Origin: Rhodovulum euryhalinum
Lineage (GTDB): Bacteria > Pseudomonadota > Alphaproteobacteria > Rhodobacterales > Rhodobacteraceae
Length of the DNA stretch: 64,000 nucleotides
NCBI RefSeq assembly: GCF_004342445.1
Contig: NZ_SLWW01000015.1
Location: forward strand, 36,478-100,477
Direction of reading: 5' to 3'
Part shown: piece by piece, positions 47,236 to 57,151 of the stretch
How the letters are laid out: each line of letters starts with the position of its first letter
Numbering within the stretch: position 1 is the first letter of the stretch
Notes under the pieces: generated by a model
What the model was told of the DNA's origin: nothing
The model's input: only the letters and a program-made list of their open reading frames with translations
The model's database searches: none
Translations under genes and position numbers: made by a program

Positions 47236-47838
47236 GCGCCTGCCCATTTCAAACAACATGCGATTTCCAGTCAAAACAGCGTGCGGTCTTGGCGAGACCT
47301 GCGTTTGGGCGATGCGCAGCCCCCCAAGTTTGTGACCAAGCGGCCAGAGCACTCCGCAGCGATGTGTCAGCCAATCTTGCAGGCGCGGCGAATGGCAGCA
47401 TTTCGGAAACGGCGCTCCGACCAAGGCTCGTAACAGAATGCCTCATATGGGCCGACCTGGCTTGTCTGCCCTGCTTGGTGACCCTCAGGTTCGCCGGTCG
47501 CTACCTGCGCATTCCCGCCACTCGAGCCGAGGAGCCGAACACAATTCTGATGAAAATAGTGAGATGATGTGGCTCCAGCTCAAACTCGATGCGCGATGTA
47601 CCTCCAAGTGTCACCGCAGCTCGAGACAGCGCGCCCGTCTCACAAGGGCCGCATGCGCGTCGGTGGGCATCTCGCCCGCGAACAGCCCGCGCAGCCAGTC
47701 GCAGTGCTCGCCGGTGTCGGTATACCGGAGACGGCATCGCGGTGCCCGCAGGCACGGCAGGTAATCCGGGCGGGTCCGACACGGGCCTGGCGAACCAGGG
47801 ATCGCAGGGGGCCCAGGGCTGCACGTGCCGTCGGCGAC
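47236..47838. other. stretch without an intact gene between the RND operon and the aceA pseudogene
   Basis: Several short frames exist on both strands, none with a family motif or good ribosome site. The last ~240 bp before the isocitrate lyase homology encode nothing like isocitrate lyase. On the minus strand they give a fragment ending RYTDTGEHCDWLRGLFAGEM and onward, which looks like a cut-off protein tail I cannot name. The region looks like a rearrangement junction. Confidence 0.45.
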
Positions 47839-48972
47839 GCCGCGGCCGAAAAGGCCGCGATCGCTGCGATCGACGGGTTCGAGTCGCATGTCGTGCCGAT
47901 CATCGCCGATATCGACGCGGGCTTCGGCAACGAGCACGCCACCTATCTTCTGGCCAAGGATCTGATCAAGGCCGGCGCCTGCTGCCTGCAGATCGAGAAC
48001 CAGGTCTCGTATGCCAAACAATGCGGCCACCAGGACGGCAAGGTGACCGTGCCGCGCGAGGACTTCATCGAGAAGCTGCGCGCCTGCCGGCTGGCCTTCG
48101 AGGAACTGGGCGTGGATGACGGGGTTGTCGTGGCGCGCACCGACAGCCTGGGCGCGGGGCTGACGCAGAACGTGCCGGTCAGCCAGCAGCCGGGCGATCT
48201 GGCGTGGGACTACCTCAAGTGGCTCAAGGTGGAGCCGATCATCTAGGACAGCCCGATCCGCGAGGGCGATCTGGCGCTCTGCCGCGACGGCCGGTTCGTA
48301 CGCCCCGTGCGCATGCCCAACGGCCTGTTTGCCTTCGAGGAGGGCACCGGCCGGGCGCGCGTGGTCGAGGACTGCATCGCCTCGCTGACCCAAGGCGGCG
48401 CAGACCTGTTGTGGATCGAGACCGACACGCCCAACGTGGACGAGATCGCCGACATGGTGGCAGAGATCCGCGCGGTCGTGCCGAACGCCAAGCTGACCTA
48501 CAACAACTCGCCCTCGTTCAACTGGACTCTGAACCTGCGCAAGCAGGTCCGCGCGCAATGGCTGGCCGAGGGTAGGATCGCCGAGGCCGACTATCTCGAG
48601 GGCAACGACCTGATGAATCCCGCGTTCGACGACACCGATCTGGGGCGCGAGGCCGATGCGCGGCTCAAGGGCTTCCAGGCCGACATCTCGACCCGGGCGG
48701 GCGTGTTCCACAATCTTATCACCCTGCCGACCTTCCACCTGACGGCGAAGTCGGTGGACGAACTCAGCCGCGGCTATTTCGGCGAGGACAAGATGCTGGC
48801 CTATGTCGCGTCCGTGCAGCGCGAGGAAATCCGGCGCGGCATCTCGGCGGTCAAGCACCAGCACGAGGTGGGCTCGGACCTGGGCGACACGTTCAAGGAA
48901 ATGGTCGCGGGCAACCGGGCGCTGAAGGCGGGCGGCGCGGCCAACACGATGAACCAGTTCGCGGCGGAGTGA
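47839..48972 (+). pseudogene. aceA: isocitrate lyase, truncated and interrupted
   Basis: Homology starts near EKAAIAAIDGFESHVVPIIA and runs to the family C-terminus ANTMNQFAAE. It belongs to the longer (about 530-residue) isocitrate lyase type and keeps the catalytic KQCGHQDGK motif and NSPSFNWTLN. About 150 N-terminal residues are missing, replaced by unrelated sequence, and an in-frame TAG (48244-48246) splits the rest after WLKVEPII. Intact, it would cleave isocitrate to glyoxylate and succinate. With two independent lesions it cannot make a working enzyme. A strong hairpin follows the stop. Confidence 0.88.
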
Positions 48973-48990
48973 TCGTCCGAAACCCGACGG

Positions 48991-49020
48991 ACGGTCGCGC
49001 ATCGGGATGCGCGGCCGTTT
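48991..49020 (+). terminator. hairpin terminator after the aceA remnant
   Basis: ACGGTCGCGCAT-CGGG-ATGCGCGGCCGT forms a 12-pair stem (one G-T pair) followed by a short T run (TTT). The stem is strong; the T tract is weak, so termination may be partial. Confidence 0.6.
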
Positions 49021-49089
49021 GCGGTGTAGCAGGCGCCAGGTTTCCTTCGACAAGGGGACCGCGGTCTTCTACCATCGCGTGAGATGGTT

Positions 49090-49262
49090 CGCGGTCCCCG
49101 TGCTGCGGGGGTCGCGTGAAAAGGGAACGCGGTAGGGGACATGTCCCGAAGCCGTGGCTGCCCCCGCAACTGTATGTGGCGAGCGGGTCCGGAAACGCCA
49201 CTGGGTGATATGCCCGGGAAGGCCCGGACAGGCGACGACCCACGAGCCAGGAGACCTGCCAT
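49090..49262 (+). ncRNA. cobalamin riboswitch upstream of the BLUF photoreceptor gene
   Basis: All core boxes of the cobalamin aptamer occur in order: AAAAGGGAA (49120-49126 area), GGCTGCCCCCGCAACTGT (49156-49173), CGCCACTGGG (around 49196-49205), GGGAAGG (around 49216-49222) and the B12 box AGCCAGGAGACCTGCC (49245-49260). It is oriented toward the BLUF gene that begins 122 bp later, and is separated from the aceA remnant by a hairpin terminator. Binding of adenosyl- or methylcobalamin normally lowers expression of the downstream gene. Confidence 0.92.
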
Positions 49263-49394
49263 CTGCTTGGTGTTGACAACGGGCGGGGTGCCCCGGAGGA
49301 CACGGTGCAGATCGGCCCGAGCCGCCGGATCCATCCGCTGCACCATGCCACGGACCCCCGACGCCCAGGGCGGAGACCGCATGGATGCTGCTGA
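49263..49394 (+). promoter_or_regulatory. putative riboswitch expression platform with a short leader frame
   Basis: CGGGGTGCCCCG (49284-49295) can form a hairpin touching a strong ribosome site (GGAGGA, 49295-49300). Five bases later GTG (49305) opens a 29-codon frame ending at TGA 49392-49394, which overlaps the BLUF ATG (49385) by ten bases. This layout would allow the aptamer to control translation of a leader peptide coupled to the photoreceptor. The sequence elements are direct; coupling is inference. Confidence 0.4.
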
Positions 49395-50515
49395 CCGAAG
49401 AGCTTCCCGCAAGGACGGATGAAACGGGCGTGTTCAGACTGGCCTATGTCAGCCGGTCCTGTCGCGACCTGAGCCGGTCCGAGGTGGAAGGGCTCGCCGA
49501 AGCATCGGCCGCCCACAACCTGGAACGGGGCGTGTCGGGCGTTCTGATCTATGGACACGGGGTGTTCCTTCAGTGGCTCGAAGGCCCCGCGACCGAGGTC
49601 TGCGCCCTGATGGCCCGGATCGAGCGGGACCCAAGGCACGCGGCCGTGACCGTTCTGAGCGCGGGTTGGATCGGCCGGCGCCGGTTCTCGGACTGGTCGA
49701 TGCGCGTCATCGGCCCCAGGGCGCCCGACGGGTCCTCGCTCATGGTTCCACTGACCGCAGGAGGCTCTGGCGGACCCGGCGCGGAAGAGGTGGCGCGCGC
49801 GTTCGATGCCGCCGCCAGGCTCTACCTGGCAGACGGGCTCGGCGGTCCGGTCTGGGACGATCTCGCGGCAGAGCTCGTCCAGCCGCTCGCCCGGGGCGGC
49901 GACCACGACCTCCCGCCCCTGCCAGAGGTCCTGCGGACCTTTCCGAGGGCACGGGCGGCTTTTGCCGACACGGTCTGCAACGCGCTTGCCGAGGGCTGGG
50001 CAGAAGATCGCTTTTCGGGGCTCGAGGTCACGATGGCGACCGTCCGGCTCAATCGACTGCTGCTGCGCGCGGGCCGTGCGGCCGAACCGGTGCTGTCGCG
50101 AGGCGCGGTCGTCGTTCTGGTGCCCGAACACGCGACGGAGATCACCGGCGCGATCGTCAAGGCCGACCTGCTGCGCGCCGCGGGCTATTCGGTGAAGTTC
50201 GTGCCCTCGGCCGCTGCGCAGACCCTGACGGCTGTTCTGGAGGCCACCGGAGACTGCCCCATCCTCGTCTATGGCGGACGGATCGGGTTCGACGCGGGCG
50301 ATGCGCGGCGCGCCGGGGCGCTTGTGACGAAACTGGTCGGGGATCGGCCGGGGCGCGCTGTCCTGCTGTGCGGCCGAATTTCTGGCGCCCTCTCGGAATG
50401 GCCGGACCGGCTGGAGTTCCTGACCCAGGCCCGCGCGCCATTGCCGGGCCAGGGGGTCGACTGGCCGGCGGTCTCGGCTCTGGCTGCTGCGCCGCCGCCC
50501 GTGGGTGGGCGCTGA
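49385..50515 (+). CDS. AppA-like blue-light receptor: BLUF domain with SCHIC/B12-fold-like C-terminal domain
   Basis: A 376-residue protein. Residues 15-110 form a BLUF flavin domain in which Tyr21, Asn45, Gln63, Trp104 and Met106 occupy exactly the numbers known for Rhodobacter AppA, so it should be photoactive. After a linker (about 120-225) comes a B12-binding-fold-like domain (about 230-365, VVVLVPEHATEITGAIVKADLL, cut), resembling the heme-sensing SCHIC domain of AppA; its His lacks the exact DxHxxG spacing of true cobalamin binders. AppA relieves PpsR/CrtJ repression of photosystem genes. AppA has 450 residues, so this one is shorter, without the Cys-rich tail. The cobalamin riboswitch in front of it is unexpected. 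Confidence 0.85.
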   Translation: MLLTEELPARTDETGVFRLAYVSRSCRDLSRSEVEGLAEASAAHNLERGVSGVLIYGHGVFLQWLEGPATEVCALMARIERDPRHAAVTVLSAGWIGRRRFSDWSMRVIGPRAPDGSSLMVPLTAGGSGGPGAEEVARAFDAAARLYLADGLGGPVWDDLAAELVQPLARGGDHDLPPLPEVLRTFPRARAAFADTVCNALAEGWAEDRFSGLEVTMATVRLNRLLLRAGRAAEPVLSRGAVVVLVPEHATEITGAIVKADLLRAAGYSVKFVPSAAAQTLTAVLEATGDCPILVYGGRIGFDAGDARRAGALVTKLVGDRPGRAVLLCGRISGALSEWPDRLEFLTQARAPLPGQGVDWPAVSALAAAPPPVGGR

Positions 50516-50572
50516 ACGCGCATACCGACGATGCGCAGGAGAGAGCCCGCCTGCGCATGGTCGTCCTTGGTC

Positions 50573-52852
50573 CTATTCGGCCGCGAGGGCCGTCTGCCGC
50601 ATCCCCCGCGCCGCTGCCACCAGATTGGCAAGCGACGCCTTCACCTCGGGCCAGCCGCGGGTCTTGAGCCCGCAATCGGGGTTCACCCAGAGGTGTTCGG
50701 CGGGGATGACCTCGGCGGCCTTGCGCAACAGCGCGGCGATCTCGGCCTCGGGCGGCACGCGGGGGGAGTGGATGTCCCAGATGCCCGGCCCGATCTCGTT
50801 GGGGTATTTGAACTGCCCAAACACCTCGAGAAGCTCCATGTTGGAGCGCGAGGTCTCGATCGAGATCACGTCGGCATCCATCTCGGCGATGGCCGCGATG
50901 ATGTCGTTGAACTCGGAATAGCACATGTGGGTTTGAATCTGGGTGTCGTCGCGCACCCCCGACGACGACAGCCGGAACGCATCCACCGCCCAGTTCAGGT
51001 AGTCCGTCCAGTCAGCATGGCGCAGCGGCAGCCCCTCGCGGAAGGCCGGTTCGTCGATCTGGATCGCCGGAAGGCCGGCGGCCTCCAGGTCGGCGACCTC
51101 GTCGCGGATGGCCAGCGCGATCTGGCGGCAGGTCGCCTCGCGCGGCTGGTCGTCGCGGACGAAGGACCATTGCAGGATGGTCACCGGCCCGGTCAGCATG
51201 CCCTTCATCGGCCGTTCGGTCAGCGACTGGGCATAGGCCGACCAGTCCACCGTCATCGGCGCGGGGCGCGATACGTCGCCGTAGATCAGCGGCGGTTTCA
51301 CGCAGCGCGAGCCATAGCTTTGCACCCAACCGAATTTGGTGAAGGCAAAACCGGCGAGGTTCTCGCCGAAATATTCCACCATGTCGTTGCGTTCGAATTC
51401 GCCATGGACAAGCATATCAAGACCCAGCGCCTCCTGCTCGGCAATGCAGGCGCGGGTTTCCTCCTTGAGAAACGCGTCGTAGTCGACATCGCTCATTTCG
51501 CCCCTGCGGTACGCGGCGCGGGCCTTGCGCACCTCGGCGGTCTGCGGAAAGGACCCGATGGTGGTGGTCGGGAAGGGCGGCAGGTTGAGCCGCGCCGCCT
51601 GCGCCTTGCGCCTCTCGGGGTACGGGCTTGTCCGTTTCAGGTCGTCGGGCGTGATGGCATCGGCCCGCGCCAGAACGGTCGCATCGTGGATACGGGTCGA
51701 GGCGCGGCGCGCGGCGGCGGCGCTGTCGGATTCGGCCATTTGCGCGGCCACCGCAGCACGGCCTTCCCCCAGCGCGCGGGTCAGCGTCCGTGTTTCGGAC
51801 AACTTCTGCACCGCGAAGGCCAGCCAACCCTTCAGTTCCTCGTCCAGCGCCTCTTCCTGTTCCAGATCGACAGGGACATGCAGCAGCGAACAGGACGGTG
51901 CGATCTCGATCCGGTCCGGCCCCAGCGCCGCAAGCGCCGGTTTGGCTTGCGCCAGCTTGCGCGAGAGATCGGCGCGCCAGACATTGCGCCCGTCGATCAG
52001 GCCCAGCGACACCACCTTGTCGCCGGCCAGCGGCAACAGGGCGTCCAACTGCCCCGGCGCGCGCACCAGATCGACATGCACGCCCGCCACCGGCAGGCCC
52101 ATCGCCAGCGCGCCATTGTCGCCCAAGCTGCCGAAATAACTGGCCAGCATGATCTTCGGGCCGACCCTGGCCAGTGCGGCATAGGCCGTTTGAAGAGCAG
52201 ATCTCTGCTTGTCGGAGAGATCGAGCACCAGAACCGGCTCATCGATCTGCACCCACTCGGCCCCGGCGGCCCCCAAGCCGTCGAGAACCTGCGCATAGAC
52301 CGGCAGGATGGCGTGCAGGAAATCCAGCGGGTCCAGGTCGGCGCCCCTGGCCTTGGCCAGGCTCAACCAGGTCACCGGGCCGATCAGCACCGGCCGCGTC
52401 GCGATCCCCAGGCGCTTGGCCTCGATGAACTCATCTACCGGTTTGGACGAGGACAGCGCGAACCGCATCCCGTCGCTCAGTTCGGGCACGATGAAATGGT
52501 AGTTCGTGTCGAACCACTTGGTCATCTCCATCGCCGGTGCCTCATCGGTGCCGCGGGCCATCGCGAAATAGGTGTCCAGGCCGACCGCGCCGCCCGAATG
52601 GCCGAACCGCGCAGGCACGGCGCCCAGCATGGCGGTGGCGTCCAGCACTTGGTCGTAGAACGAGAAGTCGTTGCATGGGATGGCGTCGATCCCGGCCTTT
52701 CGCTGCACCTGCCAATGGCGGGCGCGCAGGTCGCGGGCGGTCTCTTCAAGCGCTTCGGCGGTCAGATCGCCCCTCCAATAGGCCTCGACAGCTTTCTTCA
52801 ACTCGCGCCGCGCGCCGATGCGCGGGAATCCCAGATTTGCGGACTGGATCAT
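50573..52852 (-). CDS. metE: cobalamin-independent methionine synthase MetE
   Basis: A 759-residue two-barrel enzyme transferring a methyl group from 5-methyltetrahydropteroyl-triglutamate to homocysteine. The N-terminal barrel starts [18 protein letters not shown]; the catalytic C-terminal barrel has zinc ligands in [10 protein letters not shown] and in [11 protein letters not shown]. The ATG at 52852 follows AAGGAGAG and is preferred over the in-frame ATG at 52921. No cobalamin riboswitch is found upstream of it, unlike many metE genes. It is convergent with the BLUF gene. Confidence 0.95.
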   Translation of the reverse strand: MIQSANLGFPRIGARRELKKAVEAYWRGDLTAEALEETARDLRARHWQVQRKAGIDAIPCNDFSFYDQVLDATAMLGAVPARFGHSGGAVGLDTYFAMARGTDEAPAMEMTKWFDTNYHFIVPELSDGMRFALSSSKPVDEFIEAKRLGIATRPVLIGPVTWLSLAKARGADLDPLDFLHAILPVYAQVLDGLGAAGAEWVQIDEPVLVLDLSDKQRSALQTAYAALARVGPKIMLASYFGSLGDNGALAMGLPVAGVHVDLVRAPGQLDALLPLAGDKVVSLGLIDGRNVWRADLSRKLAQAKPALAALGPDRIEIAPSCSLLHVPVDLEQEEALDEELKGWLAFAVQKLSETRTLTRALGEGRAAVAAQMAESDSAAAARRASTRIHDATVLARADAITPDDLKRTSPYPERRKAQAARLNLPPFPTTTIGSFPQTAEVRKARAAYRRGEMSDVDYDAFLKEETRACIAEQEALGLDMLVHGEFERNDMVEYFGENLAGFAFTKFGWVQSYGSRCVKPPLIYGDVSRPAPMTVDWSAYAQSLTERPMKGMLTGPVTILQWSFVRDDQPREATCRQIALAIRDEVADLEAAGLPAIQIDEPAFREGLPLRHADWTDYLNWAVDAFRLSSSGVRDDTQIQTHMCYSEFNDIIAAIAEMDADVISIETSRSNMELLEVFGQFKYPNEIGPGIWDIHSPRVPPEAEIAALLRKAAEVIPAEHLWVNPDCGLKTRGWPEVKASLANLVAAARGMRQTALAAE

Positions 52853-52993
52853 GCGTCTCTCCTTGCTCCATCCGAGGGTGCCCCTAGACAGGGCTGGCTT
52901 TGATTGGCGAAAAAGGGTCATTGATCACCGTTCGATTGATGGGGGCATGTCAGGGCGGCGTCGGGCCCCCGGCCCGTCTGCCACCCCTGCCGG

Positions 52994-53905
52994 TCAGACA
53001 GGTTCGGGGGCGACGCTGGCCACGATGGACCGGTCAAGCGCCTCATAGGCGTTCAGGCCGATCGTTTCGTAAAGCTCGGCGCGCGTCTGCATCTCGGGCT
53101 TCAGCCGGTCGGTGCAGCCCGCCCGCGCAAGCTCGGCATACAGCCGTTCCTGCGCCTTGTTGGCCACCCTGAGCGAGGACACCGGCCAGATCACCATGTC
53201 AAAGCCCAGATCCTGGAATTCGTCCGCGGTCAGCGACGGGGTGCGCCCGAACTCGGTCATGTTGGCCAGCAGTTTGACCCCGGGCAGGCGCGCGCGCATC
53301 TCGCGGAACATCTCGACCGAGGTCAGCGCCTCGGGGAAGATCGCCTCGGCACCCGCCTCGACATAGAGCTTCGCGCGGGCAACTGCGCCCTCGATCCCTT
53401 CGGACGCGGCCGCATCGGTGCGGGCGATGATGAAGAGATCGCGCCGGGCGCGGGCGGCGGCGGCGACCTTGGCGGCCATATCCTGCGGATCGGCCAGCCT
53501 CTTGTCGTTCAGATGCCCGCATTTCTTGGGCAGGAGCTGGTCCTCCAGATGCACCGCCGCCGCGCCGGCATCCTCGAATGTCCGCACCATGTGCATGACG
53601 TTCAGCGCCTCGCCATAGCCGGTGTCGCCATCGACCAGCAGCGGCAAGCCGCTGGCCCGCACGATCTGGCGGATGAAGAAGGCGACCTCGTCCACCGTGA
53701 TGATGCCAAGATCGGGCAGGCCCATCTGCGCGGTCATCGCCGCGCCGGACAGATACAGGCCTTCGAAACCGGCGGCTCTGGCCTGCAACGCGGCCATGCC
53801 GTTGTGGGCGCCGGGCAGACGCAGGATGCCGGGCCGCGACAGGGCGGCGCGAAACCGGGCCGGCGCGGGACGCTCGGGCAGGTCGGACGCAACGAGATAG
53901 GGCAT
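52994..53905 (-). CDS. prpB: 2-methylisocitrate lyase PrpB
   Basis: A 303-residue isocitrate lyase-family enzyme cleaving 2-methylisocitrate to pyruvate and succinate, the last step of the methylcitrate cycle. The catalytic cysteine motif PKKCGHLNDKRL is near residue 130, with metal-binding DGDTGYG near 94. Length is normal for PrpB and far shorter than isocitrate lyase. It is three bases from prpC and in the same direction, so the two form an operon. Confidence 0.94.
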   Translation of the reverse strand: MPYLVASDLPERPAPARFRAALSRPGILRLPGAHNGMAALQARAAGFEGLYLSGAAMTAQMGLPDLGIITVDEVAFFIRQIVRASGLPLLVDGDTGYGEALNVMHMVRTFEDAGAAAVHLEDQLLPKKCGHLNDKRLADPQDMAAKVAAAARARRDLFIIARTDAAASEGIEGAVARAKLYVEAGAEAIFPEALTSVEMFREMRARLPGVKLLANMTEFGRTPSLTADEFQDLGFDMVIWPVSSLRVANKAQERLYAELARAGCTDRLKPEMQTRAELYETIGLNAYEALDRSIVASVAPEPV

Positions 53906-53908
53906 CGC

Positions 53909-55081
53909 TCAGGCCTCCGTCTGGTCGGTGATCAGCCCGCCGCGCTGGTCGATGGGCAGAAAGCGGCGGTTTTCGGGGCCGGTGTAATTGGCCGAGGGGC
54001 GGATGATCTTGCCGTCCTCGCGCTGCTCGATCACATGCGCGCCCCAGCCGGCGGTGCGGGCGATGACGAAGATCGGGGTGAACAGCTCCGTCGGCACGCC
54101 CAGCAGGTGGTAGGAAACCGCCGAGAACCAGTCGAGATTGGGGAACATCCCCTTGGCATCGGCCATCACCGTCTCGATCCGCTCGGCGATGTCGAACATC
54201 CGCGTTGCACCCTCGTGCTCGGCCAGCCTCCGGGCGACGCGCTTGATCACCACGTTTCGGGGATCGGAGACGGTATAGACCGGGTGGCCGAAGCCGATGA
54301 TGACCTCCTTGTTTGCGACGCGGGCACGGATGTCCGCCTCGGCCTGATCGAGGGTGGCATAGCGGCGCTGGATCTCGAAGGCGGCTTCGTTCGCGCCTCC
54401 GTGTTTCGGCCCCCTGAGCGCACCGATGGCCCCGGTGATCGCCGAATAAATGTCCGCGCCCGTCCCCGCGATCGAGCGGGCGGTGAAGGTAGAGGCGTTG
54501 AACTCGTGCTCGGCATAAAGGATCAGCGTGGTGTGCATCGCGCGTACATGTTCCTCGCTGGACGGCCTTCCGTGGAGCAGGTGCAGGAAGTTGCCGGCGA
54601 CCGACATGTCGTCGGTTTCCACCTCGATGCGGCGGCCGCTCCGGGAAAAGTGCATCCAGTAGAGCAGCATCGAGCCCTGCACCGCGAGCAGCCGGTCGGC
54701 GATGTCGCGCGCACCCGCTGGATTGTGGTCGTGCGCCTCGGGAAGAACGCAACCCAGGGCCGAGGCCCCCGAGCGCAGCACGTCCATCGGATGCGTTGCT
54801 GCCGGGATCGCCTCCAGCGTCTGGCGCACGGCAGCTGGCAGGCCGCGCAGCCGACGCAGTTTGGTGCGGTAGGCGGTCAGTTCCGCCGCGGTCGGCAGAT
54901 GGCCGTGGATCAGCAGATGCGCGATCTCCTCGAAATCGCAGGCCTCGGCGATGTCGAGGATGTCATAGCCGCGATAGTGCAGGTCGTTGCCGGTCCGGCC
55001 CACGCTGCACAGCGCGGTGTTGCCCGCCACGACGCCGGACAGCGCAACGGATTTCTTAGGCTTGGTCAGGGTGCCGCTCAT
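53909..55081 (-). CDS. prpC: 2-methylcitrate synthase PrpC
   Basis: A 390-residue member of the citrate synthase family, condensing propionyl-CoA with oxaloacetate. Typical features: [20 protein letters not shown] cut near residue 30-50, the catalytic-histidine block [10 protein letters not shown] and the [11 protein letters not shown] segment carrying another active-site His. Its length and position between prpD and prpB distinguish it from TCA-cycle citrate synthase (about 430 residues). It begins three bases after the prpD stop. Confidence 0.94.
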   Translation of the reverse strand: MSGTLTKPKKSVALSGVVAGNTALCSVGRTGNDLHYRGYDILDIAEACDFEEIAHLLIHGHLPTAAELTAYRTKLRRLRGLPAAVRQTLEAIPAATHPMDVLRSGASALGCVLPEAHDHNPAGARDIADRLLAVQGSMLLYWMHFSRSGRRIEVETDDMSVAGNFLHLLHGRPSSEEHVRAMHTTLILYAEHEFNASTFTARSIAGTGADIYSAITGAIGALRGPKHGGANEAAFEIQRRYATLDQAEADIRARVANKEVIIGFGHPVYTVSDPRNVVIKRVARRLAEHEGATRMFDIAERIETVMADAKGMFPNLDWFSAVSYHLLGVPTELFTPIFVIARTAGWGAHVIEQREDGKIIRPSANYTGPENRRFLPIDQRGGLITDQTEA

Positions 55082-55084
55082 CGT

Positions 55085-56617
55085 TCAGTTCCATTCGAAA
55101 AGGCCCGTGGGGCGGTGGGTGCCGAGCCTGTCGTCCTCGACGGTAAAGTTCAGGATGCCCAGCCCATCGGCCGGGATCTCGGCCAGATGCTCGGCGGCAT
55201 CGAGGAAGCGCTGCTGTTCGGCCGGCGCAAGGATGCCCTCTGACAGCGTCAGGAACTTCTTGACGTAATGGGGCCGCTCGAAGGGGCGGGCGCCGTCCGG
55301 GTGCGCGTCGGCCAGCGCGATCTCGTCCTCGATCACCTGCCCGTCCTTCATCGTCACGACGATCCGGCCGCCGAATGCCTTTTCCTGCGGATCGCGGCTG
55401 TGATAGCGGCGCGTCCACTCGGCGTCCTCGACGGTCGAGACCTTGTGCCAGAGATCCACCGTCGAAGGCCGGGCGGCACGTTCCGGCGCGTAGGAGCGTT
55501 CGTGATGCCAGGCGCCGTCCTCCAGCGCGACGGCGAAGATATACATGATCGAATGGTCCAGCGTCTCGCGGCTGGCCTTCGGGTCCATCTTCTGGGGATC
55601 GTTCGCCCCGGTGCCGATCACGTAGTGGGTGTGGTGGCTGGTGTGGATCACGATGCTTTCGACCGCGCGCGGATCGCCGATCTCGCTACGCAACCGGCGG
55701 GCAAGGTCGATCAGCGCCTGGCTTTGGTATTCGGCCGAATGCTCCTTGGTGTAGGTGTCGAGGATCGCGCGCTTGGGCGTGCCCCGCTCGGGCAGGGGAA
55801 CCCGGTATTCGGCCTCGGGTCCGGACAGCATCCAGGCGATGAAGCCGTCCTCGCCCTCCCATGCCGGGCTGGGGGCACCTTCGCCGCGCAGCGCCCGGTC
55901 CACGGCCTCGATGGCCATCTTGCCGGCAAAGGCCGGGGCATAGGCCTTCCAGCTGGAGATCTCGCCCTTGCGGGACTGGCGCGTGGTCGTGGTGACGTGC
56001 AGCGCCTGCTGGATCGCCTGATAAATCACCTCGATCGGCAGCTTCAGCGCGGTTCCGATGCCCGCCGCCGCGGACACGCCCAGGTGCGCGATATGGTCGA
56101 TCTTGTGCTCGTGCAGGCAGATCGCCTTGACCAGGTTCACTTGCACCTCATAGCCCGTGGCGATGCCGCGCAAGAGGTCATGGCCGGAAATGCCGCAATG
56201 CTGGGCGACCGCCAGGATCGGCGGAATGTTGTCGGCCGGATGCGAATAGTCGGCGGCCAGAAACGTGTCATGAAAGTCGAGTTCGCGCACCGCCACGCCG
56301 TTGGCCCAGGCCGCCCATTCCGGCGAGACACGGGTGGAATGCGGCATGCCGAACACGGTCGCGCCGCGCCGGTAGGGATGGCACAGCGCCTGCGCCCGGG
56401 CCGAGGCGACGGGCCGCCGCGCAACCGAGGCCGCGGCCACGGCGGCATTGTCGATCATGCGGTTGACGATCATCTCGGCCACGTCGTCCTCGACCGCCAC
56501 CGGGTCGGCCGCGATCTCGGCGAATTTCCAGGCAAGCTGGTCCTCGCGGGCCAGGTTCTCGGCGGATTTGTGGGTGCGCAGGCTGTGCAGGCCCATGCGT
56601 GGGGCTCCGTCCTTCAT
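55085..56617 (-). CDS. prpD: 2-methylcitrate dehydratase PrpD
   Basis: A 510-residue MmgE/PrpD-family enzyme dehydrating 2-methylcitrate to 2-methylaconitate. Recognisable parts are [40 protein letters not shown] cut into family blocks, and [20 protein letters not shown]. The ATG at 56617 overlaps the thioesterase stop by 4 bp; ATG 56596 is an alternative. The much longer open frame upstream is a shadow of the divergent regulator. With no acnD/prpF here, ordinary aconitase must complete the isomerisation. Confidence 0.94.
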   Translation of the reverse strand: MKDGAPRMGLHSLRTHKSAENLAREDQLAWKFAEIAADPVAVEDDVAEMIVNRMIDNAAVAAASVARRPVASARAQALCHPYRRGATVFGMPHSTRVSPEWAAWANGVAVRELDFHDTFLAADYSHPADNIPPILAVAQHCGISGHDLLRGIATGYEVQVNLVKAICLHEHKIDHIAHLGVSAAAGIGTALKLPIEVIYQAIQQALHVTTTTRQSRKGEISSWKAYAPAFAGKMAIEAVDRALRGEGAPSPAWEGEDGFIAWMLSGPEAEYRVPLPERGTPKRAILDTYTKEHSAEYQSQALIDLARRLRSEIGDPRAVESIVIHTSHHTHYVIGTGANDPQKMDPKASRETLDHSIMYIFAVALEDGAWHHERSYAPERAARPSTVDLWHKVSTVEDAEWTRRYHSRDPQEKAFGGRIVVTMKDGQVIEDEIALADAHPDGARPFERPHYVKKFLTLSEGILAPAEQQRFLDAAEHLAEIPADGLGILNFTVEDDRLGTHRPTGLFEWN

Positions 56618-57021
56618 GCGGGTGTCTCCGTTTGCTGGATGTCGATGGGGATGGGGCGGCCGTCCGCGTCGACGGCCACCATGTCGAATTGCCCGGTCAT
56701 CGCGACATGGCGTGCGCCGGTGCTCAGCGTTTCGACATCGCCGGTCACGACCACGCGCATCGAGCTTCGGCCGACCCGGGTGACCGTCGCCGTCAGTTCC
56801 AGAACCTGCCCGGGCAGGACGGGCGTGCGGAAGTCGATCTTTTCGGAGGCGGCCATCACCACTTGCCGCCGCGCCCGGCGGCTGGCTGCGAGGAAGGCCG
56901 CCTTGCTCATCAGCGCAAGCCCGGCACCCGCGAACAGCGTGCCATGAGGATTGACCGACTCGGGAAAGATAAGCGCGGTCATCCGGCGGGCCTGATCGGC
57001 ATGCGTCTCTTGCCCGGACAT
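56614..57021 (-). CDS. acyl-CoA thioesterase (hotdog fold)
   Basis: A 135-residue hotdog-fold protein with the BFIT/YciA-type sequence [20 protein letters not shown] near residue 18 and [16 protein letters not shown]. It should hydrolyse a short acyl-CoA in the cytoplasm. It is first in the leftward thioesterase-prpD-prpC-prpB operon, with its start about 130 bp from the regulator. Here it could release excess propionyl-CoA or other toxic thioesters; that use is inference. Confidence 0.87.
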   Translation of the reverse strand: MSGQETHADQARRMTALIFPESVNPHGTLFAGAGLALMSKAAFLAASRRARRQVVMAASEKIDFRTPVLPGQVLELTATVTRVGRSSMRVVVTGDVETLSTGARHVAMTGQFDMVAVDADGRPIPIDIQQTETPA

Positions 57022-57104
57022 TGTTCACAACCTTTGCATTGCTCTGAAGTTGTAACGGGCATAAACAAGGCGGAAATGCATGGAAACGACTGAAAATGCG
57101 AAGT

Positions 57105-57142
57105 CTTGCAAAGGGGTTTGCGCACTTTGCGAAGGTTGCGAA
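57105..57142. promoter_or_regulatory. ScfR-type operator repeats between the prp operon and its regulator
   Basis: CTTGCAAA-GGGG-TTTGCGCA (57105-57124) closely matches the TTTGCAAA-N4-TTTGCAAA motif reported for the short-chain fatty acyl-CoA regulator PccR of Rhodobacter sphaeroides. A second pair, TTTGCGAA-GG-TTGCGAA (57126-57142), follows, and a further half-site TTTGCATT occurs at 57033. They lie between the divergent thioesterase-prp operon and the regulator gene. Confidence 0.65.
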
Positions 57143-57151
57143 GGCGCGGCG

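Noticed and set aside
47249..47446. 65-codon minus-strand frame after the RND pump
   Set aside because: No motif or convincing start; treated as non-coding.
20913..48972. Amber (TAG) recoding to explain the in-frame TAG in the cytochrome and isocitrate lyase
   Set aside because: TAG is the ordinary stop of DUF2948, the TetR gene and the RbbA-like gene in this window, and aceA also lacks its 5' third. Mutation is the simpler reading.
52853..52993. A cobalamin or SAM riboswitch in front of metE
   Set aside because: None of the aptamer boxes occurs in this 141-bp region on either strand.
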